This document shows positions 27,018 through 35,734 of a stretch of 64,000 nucleotides of DNA, one piece after another. The stretch covers positions 310,001 to 374,000 of the forward strand of contig NZ_NAAD01000001.1 of NCBI RefSeq assembly GCF_002093115.1, written 5' to 3'. Below the pieces are notes generated by a model that searched no databases, was not told the origin of the DNA, and was given only the letters and a program-made list of their open reading frames with translations. Both the position numbers and the translations under genes were made by a program. Numbering within the stretch: position 1 is the stretch's first letter; every line of letters starts with the position of its first letter. The DNA comes from Geothermobacter hydrogeniphilus (lineage in GTDB: Bacteria > Desulfobacterota > Desulfuromonadia > Desulfuromonadales > Geothermobacteraceae).

Positions 27018-29426
27018 ATGATCGTCACCCTGAGCTGGCTCAAAGAGTTTGTCGATATTCCTCTTCCCCCTGAAGATCTCGCGCACCGTCTGACAATGGC
27101 CGGACTCGAAGTCGAGGCCGTTGACTACCTCGGGGCCGATCTTGATTCCGTGGTGGTGGCACGCCTGGTTTCCGTGGAAAAACATCCTGAAGCGGATCGA
27201 CTGACTCTCTGTCAGGTTGATAACGGCAGCAATACGGTTCAGGTTGTCTGCGGCGCCACCAACCACAGGACCGGCGACCTGGTTGCTTTCGCCCAGGTCG
27301 GCAGCGTGCTTCCCGGCGACTTCAAGATCAAGAAGTCAAAAATCCGTGGGCTGGTTTCGATGGGCATGCTCTGCTCCGAAAAGGAACTGGGACTGTCCGA
27401 AGAGTCGGACGGCATCATGATCCTTCCTGCCGGACTGACTCCCGGCACACCGGTCTTTGAAGCCCTTGATCTCAAGGATGTCCGCTTTGAAATCGGCCTG
27501 ACACCGAATCGTCCCGACTGCCTCAGCGTGCTCGGCGTGGCCCGTGAAATTGCTGCCATGACCGGGAGTACGCTGCGCGTCCCTCAACCGCAGGTTGTCG
27601 AGGCGGGAACGTCGGTTGCCGAGCAGACCAGCGTCACCATCGAAGAACCGGACCATTGTCCCCGCTATCTGGCGCGGCTTGTCCGGGGGGTCAAGATAGG
27701 ACCGTCCCCTGCCTGGCTGGTACGTCGTCTTGAAGCGATCGGGCAACGATCGGTCAATAACGTGGTCGACGTGACCAACCTGGTGATGATGGAACTCGGT
27801 CAGCCGATGCATGCCTTCGACTTCAACCTGTTGCGCGAGGGGCGAATTGTTGTCAGGAAGGCTGGCGATGGTGATCCTTTCACCACCCTCGATGAACAGC
27901 GGCGCCGGCTCGCCGCCGACGACCTGATGATTTGTGACGGCGTCGGTCCCGTCGCCCTGGCCGGGATCATGGGGGGGCAGAATTCGGAAATCCAGGAACA
28001 TACCGTTGATGTGCTGCTGGAGAGTGCCTACTTTGCCCCCAGCACCATTCGTCGCACCAGCAAGCGCCTGGGGATTCACACTGAATCCTCGCATCGTTTC
28101 GAGCGGGGAACGGATGTCAATATGGCACCCGTGGCTCTTGAGCGGGCGGCGGCCCTGATAAAAGACGTGGCCGGCGGGCAGGTCTGTCCCGGTGTCATCG
28201 ACGCCTATCCGAATCCGCCTGAGCCCTGTCGGATCAGGCTCACGCGGGAAAAAACCTGTGCGACCCTCGGCGTTGCTCTTGATCTCGAAACCATAAGCGG
28301 CCTGTTGCGCGGGATCGGTATTGAGGTGGAAAACGACACCTCCACTGCGGACCAGGCCCTGCTCTGCAAAGTGCCGAGTTTCCGCCCGGATCTTGAGCGC
28401 GATATCGACCTGGTTGAGGAGGTGGCGCGCCTGAACGGCTATGATGCCATTCCCGCGACCATGCCCGAAAGTCGCGCCATGATCACCATGCCGCAACCAC
28501 ACCAGTTGCTGGTTCGTCGTCTGCGGGACCGGATGGTTGCCGCCGGTTTTTGCGAGATTGTCAACTACTCCTTCATTTCCCCGGCGGCTTTTGATCAAAT
28601 CGCCCTGTCGCCTGATGATCGGCGACGTCATCCAGTGAAGATTCTCAATCCTCTGACCGAGGAACAATCGGTCATGCGCACTACGCTGGTACCGAGTGTG
28701 CTGGATACCGTTGCGAGAAATTTTTCCTATCGTTCCCTCGACCAGCGATTGTTTGAACTTCGACCGGTGTTCCAGCGGACCGATGATGGTTCACTGGAAC
28801 CCACGATGCTTACTGCCGTCATGACGGGGCGTCGCGAACCGATCGGCTGGGCGAACAGCCAGGAAAGTGTCGATTTTTACGATCTCAAAGGTGTTGCCGA
28901 ACAGGTGTTGAGCGGATTCGGCGATGCTGATCTCGAATGGCAGATTGATGCCGGTGAAAATTACTTTCATCCGGGCAAGTCATGTCGGATATTGACCGCG
29001 GGGAGGCTCCTTGGCCGCATAGGGGAAGTGCACCCCATGGTTGCGAGAAGTTATGACTTTGAAGCCCCGGTTTTTCTGCTGGAAATCTTCGTCGACACAC
29101 TTCAGGAGCTGGATCTGCCGCAGGCTCGTTTCGAACAACTGTCCCGTTTTCCCGACAGCTTCCGCGATACCGCTGTGCTGGTTGATGAGGATGTCCCGGC
29201 CGAGAATATCCTGCGTGTTATCAGAAAGGGCAGCAGCCGTTTTGTTGAAGAGGTCCGACTGTTCGATCTCTACCGCGGCAAGGGCGTTCCGGAGGGCAAG
29301 AAGAGCATCGCTTTCCGGGTCCGCTACCGTTCTTCCGAAAAGACCTTCACCGATGAAGAAATAAGTAAAGCTCATGCCAGGATCGTGCGACTGTTGGAAA
29401 AAGAGGTCGGTGCTGAACTTCGGTAA
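27018..29426 (+). CDS. pheT: Phenylalanyl-tRNA synthetase beta subunit
   Basis: Binds tRNA and edits mischarged Tyr-tRNA-Phe. The 802-residue, full-length protein has a tRNA-binding EMAP-like domain (about 40-150), the B3/B4 editing core (GQPMHAFD, GIMGGQNSEI), a B5 domain (about 400-475), the catalytic-like domain (RRLRDRMVAAGFCEIVNYSF) and the C-terminal FDX-ACB domain (about 708-802, SRFPDSFRDTAVLVDEDVPAENI). Co-transcribed with pheS. Confidence 0.98.
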   Translation: MIVTLSWLKEFVDIPLPPEDLAHRLTMAGLEVEAVDYLGADLDSVVVARLVSVEKHPEADRLTLCQVDNGSNTVQVVCGATNHRTGDLVAFAQVGSVLPGDFKIKKSKIRGLVSMGMLCSEKELGLSEESDGIMILPAGLTPGTPVFEALDLKDVRFEIGLTPNRPDCLSVLGVAREIAAMTGSTLRVPQPQVVEAGTSVAEQTSVTIEEPDHCPRYLARLVRGVKIGPSPAWLVRRLEAIGQRSVNNVVDVTNLVMMELGQPMHAFDFNLLREGRIVVRKAGDGDPFTTLDEQRRRLAADDLMICDGVGPVALAGIMGGQNSEIQEHTVDVLLESAYFAPSTIRRTSKRLGIHTESSHRFERGTDVNMAPVALERAAALIKDVAGGQVCPGVIDAYPNPPEPCRIRLTREKTCATLGVALDLETISGLLRGIGIEVENDTSTADQALLCKVPSFRPDLERDIDLVEEVARLNGYDAIPATMPESRAMITMPQPHQLLVRRLRDRMVAAGFCEIVNYSFISPAAFDQIALSPDDRRRHPVKILNPLTEEQSVMRTTLVPSVLDTVARNFSYRSLDQRLFELRPVFQRTDDGSLEPTMLTAVMTGRREPIGWANSQESVDFYDLKGVAEQVLSGFGDADLEWQIDAGENYFHPGKSCRILTAGRLLGRIGEVHPMVARSYDFEAPVFLLEIFVDTLQELDLPQARFEQLSRFPDSFRDTAVLVDEDVPAENILRVIRKGSSRFVEEVRLFDLYRGKGVPEGKKSIAFRVRYRSSEKTFTDEEISKAHARIVRLLEKEVGAELR

Positions 29427-29491
29427 AGGTCGGTAAATAGCGGCCTCAGCGGTTTTTTTATCTAAACCCTTAATTTTTTTGATAAAAGCGG

Positions 29492-29520
29492 TTGTCAAGC
29501 CCTTTGGGCTGTGTTATAAA
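29492..29520 (+). promoter_or_regulatory. Promoter of ihfA
   Basis: TTGTCA (29492-29497), 17-bp spacer, TATAAA (29515-29520). The spacer contains the inverted repeat AGCCCTTTGGGCT (29498-29510), which may be a binding site. It stands between pheT and ihfA, so ihfA can be transcribed separately. Confidence 0.7.
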
Positions 29521-29567
29521 AACCTGTAAATTCAAGGACCTGGGCCCTTTTTGTTAATGGAGGTGCT

Positions 29568-29849
29568 ATGACAAAGGCGGATCTGATCGAGAGAGTTTAT
29601 CTCAAAACCGGCTTTTCCAAGAAGGAATCCGCTGAAATCGTCGAAATGGTTTTCGACCTGATGAAGGATACGTTGGAAGAGGGAGAGAAAATCAAAATTG
29701 CCGGTTTCGGTAATTTTGTGGTCAAGGGAAAGGCTTCCCGACGGGGGCGCAACCCGCAGACCGGCGAAGAAATTGAGATTTCATCCCGCAAAATTCTGAC
29801 CTTCAAGCCGAGTCAGGTGCTCAAGGGAGCCATCAACGGCGAGTCCTGA
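29568..29849 (+). CDS. ihfA: Integration host factor alpha subunit
   Basis: DNA-bending nucleoid protein, active as a heterodimer with IhfB. The 93-residue protein begins [21 protein letters not shown] and has the beta-arm region [30 protein letters not shown] 29568 follows GGAGGTG. The pheT-ihfA-merR order is typical and supports IHF over HU, but HU-like behaviour cannot be excluded from sequence alone. Confidence 0.92.
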   Translation: MTKADLIERVYLKTGFSKKESAEIVEMVFDLMKDTLEEGEKIKIAGFGNFVVKGKASRRGRNPQTGEEIEISSRKILTFKPSQVLKGAINGES

Positions 29850-29878
29850 GAGTTCAGGGCTTCCGGCCGGGCGCGGTC

Positions 29879-30247
29879 ATGGCAATCGAAATCCCTGACA
29901 AACTCTATTTCAAAATAGGCGAGGTCGCTGAACTGACCGGCGTCAAGCCCCATGTGCTACGTTACTGGGAGTCGGAGTTCGGCGGATTTCGTCCCCAGAA
30001 AAGCAGGTCCAATCAGCGGCTTTATCGGCAGAAGGATGTTGAGCTGGTGTTGCGGCTGAAGGACCTGCTGTACAACCAGGGGTTCACCATCGCCGGCGCC
30101 AGAAGAAAATTACGCGAGCCAGCTGCGTCGCCGGACGATCAGCTGGCTTTGCCGTTGAAACCGACCGTCGACCCCATGCTGCTTAAAGAAGTACGAGCCG
30201 ACCTGTTGCGGTTGCGGCGCCGGTTGGTCGAAGCACCCGATCCTTGA
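29879..30247 (+). CDS. MerR-family transcriptional regulator
   Basis: Small 122-residue regulator with an N-terminal winged helix: [27 protein letters not shown] (about 10-36), then [34 protein letters not shown]. The rest is a short variable C-terminal tail rich in Leu and Arg with no obvious ligand-binding cysteines. Located 29 nt after ihfA and probably co-transcribed; such a gene commonly follows ihfA in proteobacteria. Its target is unknown. Confidence 0.9.
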   Translation: MAIEIPDKLYFKIGEVAELTGVKPHVLRYWESEFGGFRPQKSRSNQRLYRQKDVELVLRLKDLLYNQGFTIAGARRKLREPAASPDDQLALPLKPTVDPMLLKEVRADLLRLRRRLVEAPDP

Positions 30248-30272
30248 ACGATATCCCGCAACAGAGGTTCAC

Positions 30273-31025
30273 TTGTTTATCCTGATCACCAATGATGACG
30301 GGATTCAGTCTCCCGGCATCATCTGTCTGGCTGATGAACTTTCAACTCTCGGCGAGATCGTTGTTGTCGCTCCCGACCGTGAACGCAGCGCAGTTGGTCA
30401 TGCATTGACCCTGCATGCGCCGTTGCGTGCCGACGAAATACGGTCTGGCTGGTACGCCGTTGACGGAATGCCGACGGATTGCGTCAATCTCGGAATTCAT
30501 GGACTCATAAAACGAACTCCCGATCTGGTTGTCTCGGGGATCAATCGCGGTGGCAACCTGGGTGACGATATCACCTATTCAGGGACCGTCGCCGCGGCTA
30601 TGGAAGCGACCCTGATGGGCGTCCCGGCCTTCGCCATCTCCCTGGTGGAGGGGCCCTACGGGTATGCTGACTTCAAACCCGCCGCCAGGGTCGCCCACGG
30701 CCTGAGTCGCTTGATCGCCACTCACGGCCTGCCACGCGATACCTTTTTCAATGTCAATGTCCCCCCCGGCGATCCCGGCGAGGCGGTCATCACCCGACAG
30801 GGAAAACGGCGCTACGAAGATCTCGTGGTGGAGAACGTCGATCCCCGGGGCCGGACCTATTATTGGATCGGCGGCGGCAAGCCGGGGTTTGAAGATCAGG
30901 CCGGCACCGATTTTCACGCGATTGAAAAAGGGAAGACGTCTCTGACCCCCCTGCATCTCGACCTCACAAATTATCGCGCCATGGAGGAACTGCACAACTG
31001 GCCTCTCGGTGCCCTGGACGTCTGA
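30273..31025 (+). CDS. surE: 5'/3'-nucleotidase SurE
   Basis: Metal-dependent nucleoside monophosphatase linked to stationary-phase survival. The 250-residue protein begins MFILITNDDGIQSPGI (metal-binding DD at about residues 8-9) and has SGINRGGNLGDDITYSGTVAAAMEA. The start codon is TTG at 30273 with CAGAGG upstream; it is the only position giving the conserved N-terminus. It begins the classic surE-pcm-nlpD-rpoS order. Confidence 0.97.
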   Translation: MFILITNDDGIQSPGIICLADELSTLGEIVVVAPDRERSAVGHALTLHAPLRADEIRSGWYAVDGMPTDCVNLGIHGLIKRTPDLVVSGINRGGNLGDDITYSGTVAAAMEATLMGVPAFAISLVEGPYGYADFKPAARVAHGLSRLIATHGLPRDTFFNVNVPPGDPGEAVITRQGKRRYEDLVVENVDPRGRTYYWIGGGKPGFEDQAGTDFHAIEKGKTSLTPLHLDLTNYRAMEELHNWPLGALDV

Positions 31026-31039
31026 CCTGGATCATATTT

Positions 31040-31687
31040 ATGCAGTTTTCCATTGCTCGCCGCCGCATGGTTGATCGCCAACTGAGACAGCGCGGCATTA
31101 CCGACCCGCGGGTCATCCAGGTCATGCTGGAGATGCCGCGGCACCTATTTGTCGAACCGGCGCTGCAAAGTCAGGCCTACAGCGATTATCCCCTGCCCAT
31201 AGGCCAGAAACAGACCATTTCTCAACCGTTCATGGTTGCCACCATGAGCCAGGCCCTGGAACTGGAAGGTGATGAACGGGTGCTTGAAATCGGTACCGGT
31301 TCGGGGTATCAGGCCGCGGTGCTGGCGAAACTCTGTCGACGGGTCTTTACCGTCGAACGCATCCCTGAACTCGCCCGCCAGGCCCGGCGGGTTTTTGATG
31401 AGCTGCGCTTGCACAATATCAATCTGAAGGTTACCGATGGTACCTTCGGTTGGGAAGAACAGGCCCCCTTTGACGGTATCGTCGTTACCGCCGGGGCTCC
31501 CGATGTGCCCCGGACCTATCTGGACCAGCTTGCCGATGGTGGTCGGTTGATTATCCCTGTCGGCGATCTTGGAACCCAGAGTCTCAAGAGGATTATCCGC
31601 CGCGGGTCACAGTTCGAAACGGAATCCCTGCTGGATTGCCGTTTTGTTCCATTACTTGGAGAAAAAGGATGGCACCTGCCCGAATAG
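31040..31687 (+). CDS. pcm: Protein-L-isoaspartate O-methyltransferase
   Basis: Repairs isoaspartyl damage in aged proteins using S-adenosylmethionine. The 215-residue protein has QTISQPFMVATM (about 55-66), SAM motif I VLEIGTGSGYQAAVLA (about 78-93) and VTAGAPDVPRTYLDQL. It is 14 nt after surE; the next gene starts 4 nt after its stop. Confidence 0.97.
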   Translation: MQFSIARRRMVDRQLRQRGITDPRVIQVMLEMPRHLFVEPALQSQAYSDYPLPIGQKQTISQPFMVATMSQALELEGDERVLEIGTGSGYQAAVLAKLCRRVFTVERIPELARQARRVFDELRLHNINLKVTDGTFGWEEQAPFDGIVVTAGAPDVPRTYLDQLADGGRLIIPVGDLGTQSLKRIIRRGSQFETESLLDCRFVPLLGEKGWHLPE

Positions 31688-31691
31688 GTTC

Positions 31692-32288
31692 ATGAAACTG
31701 TTCCGCAATCTTTACGACTGGATTTTGCATTGGGCCGATACGCCTTACGGGCAACCGGCCCTCTTTATGCTGGCACTGGTCGAAGCCTCCTGCTTTCCCG
31801 TTCCCCCTGATATCCTGCTGATCGCTCTCAGTCTGTCACGACCGCGTCGCAGCTTTCGTTTCGCAGCCATCTGCCTGGTTGGATCGACCATCGGCGGTAT
31901 TCTCGGGTACTGGCTCGGTGTCGGAGCCTGGGATCTGCTGAGTCGTTTTTTTTATGAATATATTCCAGGGTTCACCCCGGAGATTTTTACCCGGGTGCAG
32001 AATCTTTTTTCCGAGTACGGTTTCTGGGCGGTCTTTACCGCCGGTTTCACCCCCATCCCCTATAAAATTTTCACCATCGGAGCGGGGGTCTTTCAAATCA
32101 ATTTCCTGGTTTTCGTTTTCGCTTCGATTCTCAGTCGTGGCGCCCGTTTTTTCCTGGTCGGCGCGTTGATTCGTCATTACGGTGAACCGGTAAAGGTCTT
32201 TATTGATCGTTATTTCAACCTGCTCAGCATTCTCTTTGTCATTCTGCTGGTGGGCGGATTTTTTGCTGTGAAAAGATTTTTCCACTGA
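31692..32288 (+). CDS. YqaA/DedA-type VTT-domain membrane protein
   Basis: Integral membrane protein of the SNARE-associated/VTT superfamily, 198 residues with about four to five hydrophobic segments. Family blocks include ALVEASCFPVPPDILLIALSL, GGILGYWLG and FTAGFTPIPYKIFTIGAGVF. Relatives move or scramble lipids, but a role for this short YqaA branch is not proven. The ATG at 31692 lies 4 nt after the pcm stop. It is inserted between pcm and nlpD. Confidence 0.88.
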   Translation: MKLFRNLYDWILHWADTPYGQPALFMLALVEASCFPVPPDILLIALSLSRPRRSFRFAAICLVGSTIGGILGYWLGVGAWDLLSRFFYEYIPGFTPEIFTRVQNLFSEYGFWAVFTAGFTPIPYKIFTIGAGVFQINFLVFVFASILSRGARFFLVGALIRHYGEPVKVFIDRYFNLLSILFVILLVGGFFAVKRFFH

Positions 32289-32317
32289 ACCCGGAATCAA
32301 TGTCGGATTTTGAGTGA

Positions 32318-32346
32318 TTGACGGTCTGCCTCACCGTTTGTTAATT
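32318..32346 (+). promoter_or_regulatory. Possible promoter upstream of nlpD-rpoS
   Basis: TTGACG (32318-32323), 17-bp spacer, TTAATT (32341-32346). The -10 is poor, so this is tentative; the 121-bp gap contains nothing else that I recognise. Confidence 0.3.
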
Positions 32347-32409
32347 TGATCGATATCCGTGTTCCCGACTGATATCGCTAACCATTGAATTGCTGACCTG
32401 ACGTGGTCG

Positions 32410-33219
32410 ATGAATCTGACGAGGGGTTGCTGCATAGTTCTGCTATTGGGATCTCTTTGGGGGTGCTCGCCGCCCAGGGGGGTCTATCATGCCGTGCAGC
32501 CGGGGCAGACTCTCTACCAGATCAGTCGCACTTACGGGGTTGAAGAATCCTACCTCGCTCGTGTCAACCGGATTTCCGACCCGACCAGGCTGGCCGTCGG
32601 CCAACGCGTTTTTATCCCCGGGGCAACGTCCGTGAAACATGTGCCGGCGACGGTTTCCTTGTCCCGCAAAGCTGTTTCTTCAGGTAAACCCACCAGAAAA
32701 CGCCCGGCGGCCGCCCCCGGCACCGGTTCCGGACGGCAAGGGAAAAAGCCGGCCTCCGTGAAATCCCGCAAGCCGGCGACGAAATCGCATCACCCTCAAC
32801 AGGATGCCGGCAGGACGAAGACGACCGGGACTCCGCCACCCGTCCGCAAGGGACATTTCCTCTGGCCGGCGCGCGGTCGGATTCTCAAGCCATTCGGCGG
32901 GCAGGGGAAAAATGCCGGCAACGGCATTGAAATTGCCGTGCGCAAGGGCAGCCCGGTTCACAGCGCCGCTGCCGGCAAAGTGATTTACAGCGGCAACGGC
33001 ATCAGCGGTTACGGCAACCTGATCATTCTGCAGCATGATGATTCCTTTTATACGGTTTATGGTTTCAACAGTAAAAACCTGGTCGAGGCCGGCGGTTTCG
33101 TCAGCAAGGGGCAGAAAATAGCTTTGTCCGGGGTTCCGCCCAGCGGTGGAAGCCCGCGACTTTACTTTGAAGTCCGCTATGGGAAACGCCCCGTCAATCC
33201 GATTTTTTACTTGCCATAA
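32410..33219 (+). CDS. nlpD: NlpD-like LysM/degenerate-M23 lipoprotein
   Basis: Predicted outer-membrane lipoprotein that binds peptidoglycan and may activate amidases, as NlpD does. The 269-residue protein has a signal peptide with lipobox ending in Cys19 (SLWGC), a LysM domain (about 30-75, YHAVQPGQTLYQISRTYGV), a basic Lys/Pro/Arg linker (about 80-145) and an M23 fold (about 150-269). The M23 metal ligands are missing: the usual HxGxD is NGIEI, the YAHL histidine is replaced in YGFNSK, and HLHFEVR is RLYFEVR. It should therefore be catalytically dead. It lies directly upstream of rpoS. Confidence 0.88.
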   Translation: MNLTRGCCIVLLLGSLWGCSPPRGVYHAVQPGQTLYQISRTYGVEESYLARVNRISDPTRLAVGQRVFIPGATSVKHVPATVSLSRKAVSSGKPTRKRPAAAPGTGSGRQGKKPASVKSRKPATKSHHPQQDAGRTKTTGTPPPVRKGHFLWPARGRILKPFGGQGKNAGNGIEIAVRKGSPVHSAAAGKVIYSGNGISGYGNLIILQHDDSFYTVYGFNSKNLVEAGGFVSKGQKIALSGVPPSGGSPRLYFEVRYGKRPVNPIFYLP

Positions 33220-33273
33220 CGCAGGCCGTTCCTTAGACTTCTGCCTGGTGCAAAGGGGAGGAGGGTGTATCCA

Positions 33274-34260
33274 ATGGAGGAGTTGGTTGAGGGCATGAGC
33301 GAAGTTGATCTGGAAGCGGGGACTTCGACCGTTATGCGACCCGGTGTCGAGGATGTCCCGGAACCGACGGTTGCGCAGTTGAAGGAAGAAGCTCGCCGGG
33401 AAAAAACCGCTGCGGATGAGAGCCATTCCGACGATGCCATCAAGCTTTATCTGAAGGAGATCCAGAAGACCAATCTCCTGACGGCGGCTGAAGAACGCGA
33501 ACTGGCCCGCAGGATTTCGACCGGAGACATGGCGGCTCGGGATCGCATGATCGAGTCCAATCTGCGCCTGGTGGTCAAGATCGCCAAACGGTACATGAAT
33601 CGCGGGTTGCCCTTCCTTGACCTGATCGAAGAAGGCAATATGGGGTTGATCAAGGCGGTCGAACGATTCAAGCTGAGCAAGGAATGCCGTTTTTCGACCT
33701 ATGCCACCTGGTGGATAAGGCAGTCGATTGAACGGGCGCTGGTCAACCAGAGCCGAACGATTCGTCTGCCTGTCCATGTTTCCGACGATATCAACAAGCT
33801 GATCAAGGTCACCCGTGAACTGGTACCGAAATTCCGACGGGAGCCGAAGGTGGACGAGATCGCTTCGGCGATGGGCGTTGAACCGGCCTATGTCAATCGG
33901 TTGATGGTGCTGGTCAAGAAAACCTACTCCATCGAACATCCGATGGGAGAAAACAACGATTACAGCCTGATGGATACGATTGAGGATGCCTCAGCCCTCA
34001 ATCCCCTGACCCTGGCTGAAGATCTCGACCGTTTCAACCATGTTTCGGAGTGGATGTCGACTCTCTCGGAAAGTGAGCAGGAAATCCTCAGCCTGCGTTT
34101 CGGTCTGAATGACCGTGAACCGCAGACGCTGGACACCATCGGCCGGAAATTCGGCGTAACGCGAGAACGCATCCGCCAGATTGAGGCCAAGAGTCTCGAT
34201 AAGTTGAGACGCATCATGGCCGAAAAACGCGCCGCTGGGCAGGACCCGGATGAAGATTGA
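33274..34260 (+). CDS. rpoS: RNA polymerase sigma factor RpoS
   Basis: Stationary-phase/general stress sigma factor of the sigma-70 family. The 328-residue protein has region 1.2 ([21 protein letters not shown]), region 2 ([45 protein letters not shown]), region 3 and region 4 ([19 protein letters not shown]). It lacks the long region 1.1 and non-conserved insert of RpoD. The position after surE-pcm-nlpD identifies it as RpoS. I use ATG 33274, 9 nt after GGGGAGGAGG; a GTG at 33265 abuts the Shine-Dalgarno and is unlikely. Confidence 0.93.
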   Translation: MEELVEGMSEVDLEAGTSTVMRPGVEDVPEPTVAQLKEEARREKTAADESHSDDAIKLYLKEIQKTNLLTAAEERELARRISTGDMAARDRMIESNLRLVVKIAKRYMNRGLPFLDLIEEGNMGLIKAVERFKLSKECRFSTYATWWIRQSIERALVNQSRTIRLPVHVSDDINKLIKVTRELVPKFRREPKVDEIASAMGVEPAYVNRLMVLVKKTYSIEHPMGENNDYSLMDTIEDASALNPLTLAEDLDRFNHVSEWMSTLSESEQEILSLRFGLNDREPQTLDTIGRKFGVTRERIRQIEAKSLDKLRRIMAEKRAAGQDPDED

Positions 34261-34286
34261 ATCCGCTCCTGGAAAAGGACTCCGTC

Positions 34287-34802
34287 ATGGATGAGTTGAA
34301 AAGAATTATTCGCGATGTGCCCGATTTTCCCAAGAAGGGAATTGTTTTCAAGGACATCACCACGCTGCTGGCGGATGGTCGCAACTTCCAACGCATGATT
34401 GACCTGATGGCTCATCGTTATCTGGGACAGGGGATCCAGAAAGTTGTCGGCGTCGAGGCGCGTGGTTTCATCCTCGGTTCGGCACTTGCCTACAAGCTCG
34501 GTACTGGCATCGCCCTGGTCCGCAAGCCGGGAAAACTGCCGTGGAAAACCCTGCGGAAAACCTACGAACTTGAATATGGCACCGATACTCTTGAAATTCA
34601 TATCGATGCTTTTGAACCGGGTGAGAAAGTTCTTATCGCTGACGATCTGCTGGCGACCGGCGGAACGGTTGCCGCGGTGGTTGACCTTGTGCAGCAACTG
34701 CAGGCAGAGATTGTTGAATGTGCCTTTCTGGCCGAACTTGAATTTCTTCAAGGTCGCAAACGCCTTCCTGAGGGTAAGGTCCACAGCCTTCTTCAATTCT
34801 GA
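34287..34802 (+). CDS. apt: Adenine phosphoribosyltransferase
   Basis: Salvages adenine to AMP using PRPP. The 171-residue protein has [18 protein letters not shown] at the N-terminus, [15 protein letters not shown], and the PRPP loop [16 protein letters not shown] (about 115-130). The ATG at 34287 is 26 nt after the rpoS stop and preceded by AAAAGGA. The tRNA-Arg gene follows 9 nt after the stop with no terminator between them, so read-through into the tRNA is likely. Confidence 0.97.
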   Translation: MDELKRIIRDVPDFPKKGIVFKDITTLLADGRNFQRMIDLMAHRYLGQGIQKVVGVEARGFILGSALAYKLGTGIALVRKPGKLPWKTLRKTYELEYGTDTLEIHIDAFEPGEKVLIADDLLATGGTVAAVVDLVQQLQAEIVECAFLAELEFLQGRKRLPEGKVHSLLQF

Positions 34803-34811
34803 CATTCTCTT

Positions 34812-34888
34812 GGCCCCGTAGCTCAGCTGGATAGAGCATTCGCCTCCTAAGCGAAGGGTCACAGGTTCGAATCCTGTCGGGGCCGCCA
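34812..34888 (+). tRNA. tRNA-Arg (CCT)
   Basis: 77-nt cloverleaf with encoded CCA: acceptor GGCCCCG/CGGGGCC, D arm GCTC-AGCTGGATA-GAGC, anticodon loop CTCCTAA with anticodon CCT, T arm CAGG-TTCGAAT-CCTG. It lies directly after apt. Confidence 0.96.
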
Positions 34889-34995
34889 GTTATTGTTCTG
34901 TTGGAAAGAATATTGCATGGGACAAGTCAGCGTTTGCTGCGAGAGTTGCGGCCGTGTTCCCGGCTGGACAAATAACGATCACGGAGTTTTTGTTT

Positions 34996-35556
34996 TTGAA
35001 AGTTTTCAACAGGTTGACACGAAGAGAAGTTCTCAAGGCGGGGGTTGGCGCCGGCCTCGGCCTGCTGCTGCCGCTGCCGGTTTTTGCTTATGCTGACGGG
35101 GATTTGACGACCGAACGCTGCCTCAGCCTTCACAACCTGCATACCGGCGAGGTGTTGAAAGAGATCCCTTATCGAACTCCGCAGGGATATCAGAAAGATG
35201 CTCTTGAGGCTCTGAATTACCTGTTGCGGGATTATCGTACCGGGGAACTCAAGGAGATTGATCCGCAATTGTTCGATCTGCTCTACGGCGTTCAGAACCG
35301 TTTAGGTGCCTGTGCCGAATTCCAGGTCATTTCAGGTTACCGTTCCCCACGCACCAATGAACTTTTGCGCAGGCGCAGCCGCGGTGTCGCGAAACACAGC
35401 CTGCACATGCTGGGCAAGGCGATCGATATCCGGCTGCCCGGTTGTGACCTGTCCCGCCTGCGGGCGGCGGCCGTTGCCGTCAAGGGCGGAGGCGTCGGTT
35501 ATTACCCGAAATCGAATTTTGTTCACGTCGATACCGGCCGCGTTCGCTACTGGTAG
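34996..35556 (+). CDS. YcbK/DUF882 family M15-like periplasmic protein
   Basis: Predicted peptidoglycan peptidase-like protein exported by Tat or Sec. The 186-residue product has LTRREVLKAGVGAGLGLLLP near its N-terminus (twin Arg, hydrophobic core, VFA cleavage site), then an M15/Hedgehog-like fold: SGYRSPRTNELLR, HSLHMLGKAIDIRL with a zinc-binding His and Asp, and NFVHVDTGRVRYW with a His. The start is uncertain: no ATG is available, and TTG at 34996 (9 nt after GGAG) is my choice over TTG 34990 or GTG 34954. A terminator follows. Confidence 0.85.
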   Translation: MKVFNRLTRREVLKAGVGAGLGLLLPLPVFAYADGDLTTERCLSLHNLHTGEVLKEIPYRTPQGYQKDALEALNYLLRDYRTGELKEIDPQLFDLLYGVQNRLGACAEFQVISGYRSPRTNELLRRRSRGVAKHSLHMLGKAIDIRLPGCDLSRLRAAAVAVKGGGVGYYPKSNFVHVDTGRVRYW

Positions 35557-35579
35557 CATCAGCTTTCATATCTCACCCG

Positions 35580-35610
35580 AAGGTCTGTCTTGACGGCAGA
35601 CCTTTTTTCT
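35580..35610 (+). terminator. Terminator after the YcbK-like gene
   Basis: AAGGTCTG (35580-35587) and CAGACCTT (35597-35604), 9-nt loop, followed by a T-rich tract. Confidence 0.88.
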
Positions 35611-35642
35611 TTTCAGCCTTCCGGCCACCCTGTATTCTATAC

Positions 35643-35690
35643 CCTGAATCAGTGAGTTTGAGCTTTCGCCGGTCATGGGTTCGTTTCTTC
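35643..35690 (+). repeat. R1 repeat, short degenerate copy
   Basis: Left end CCTGAATCAGTGAGTTT, interior TTCGCCGGTCATGGGTTCG shared with the right-hand part of other copies, and a decayed right end TTCTTCAG. It ends 44 bp before the next start codon. Confidence 0.5.
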
Positions 35691-35734
35691 AGATGATTGC
35701 TGAACGATTTTACGACGTATCCAGGAGTCACCAA

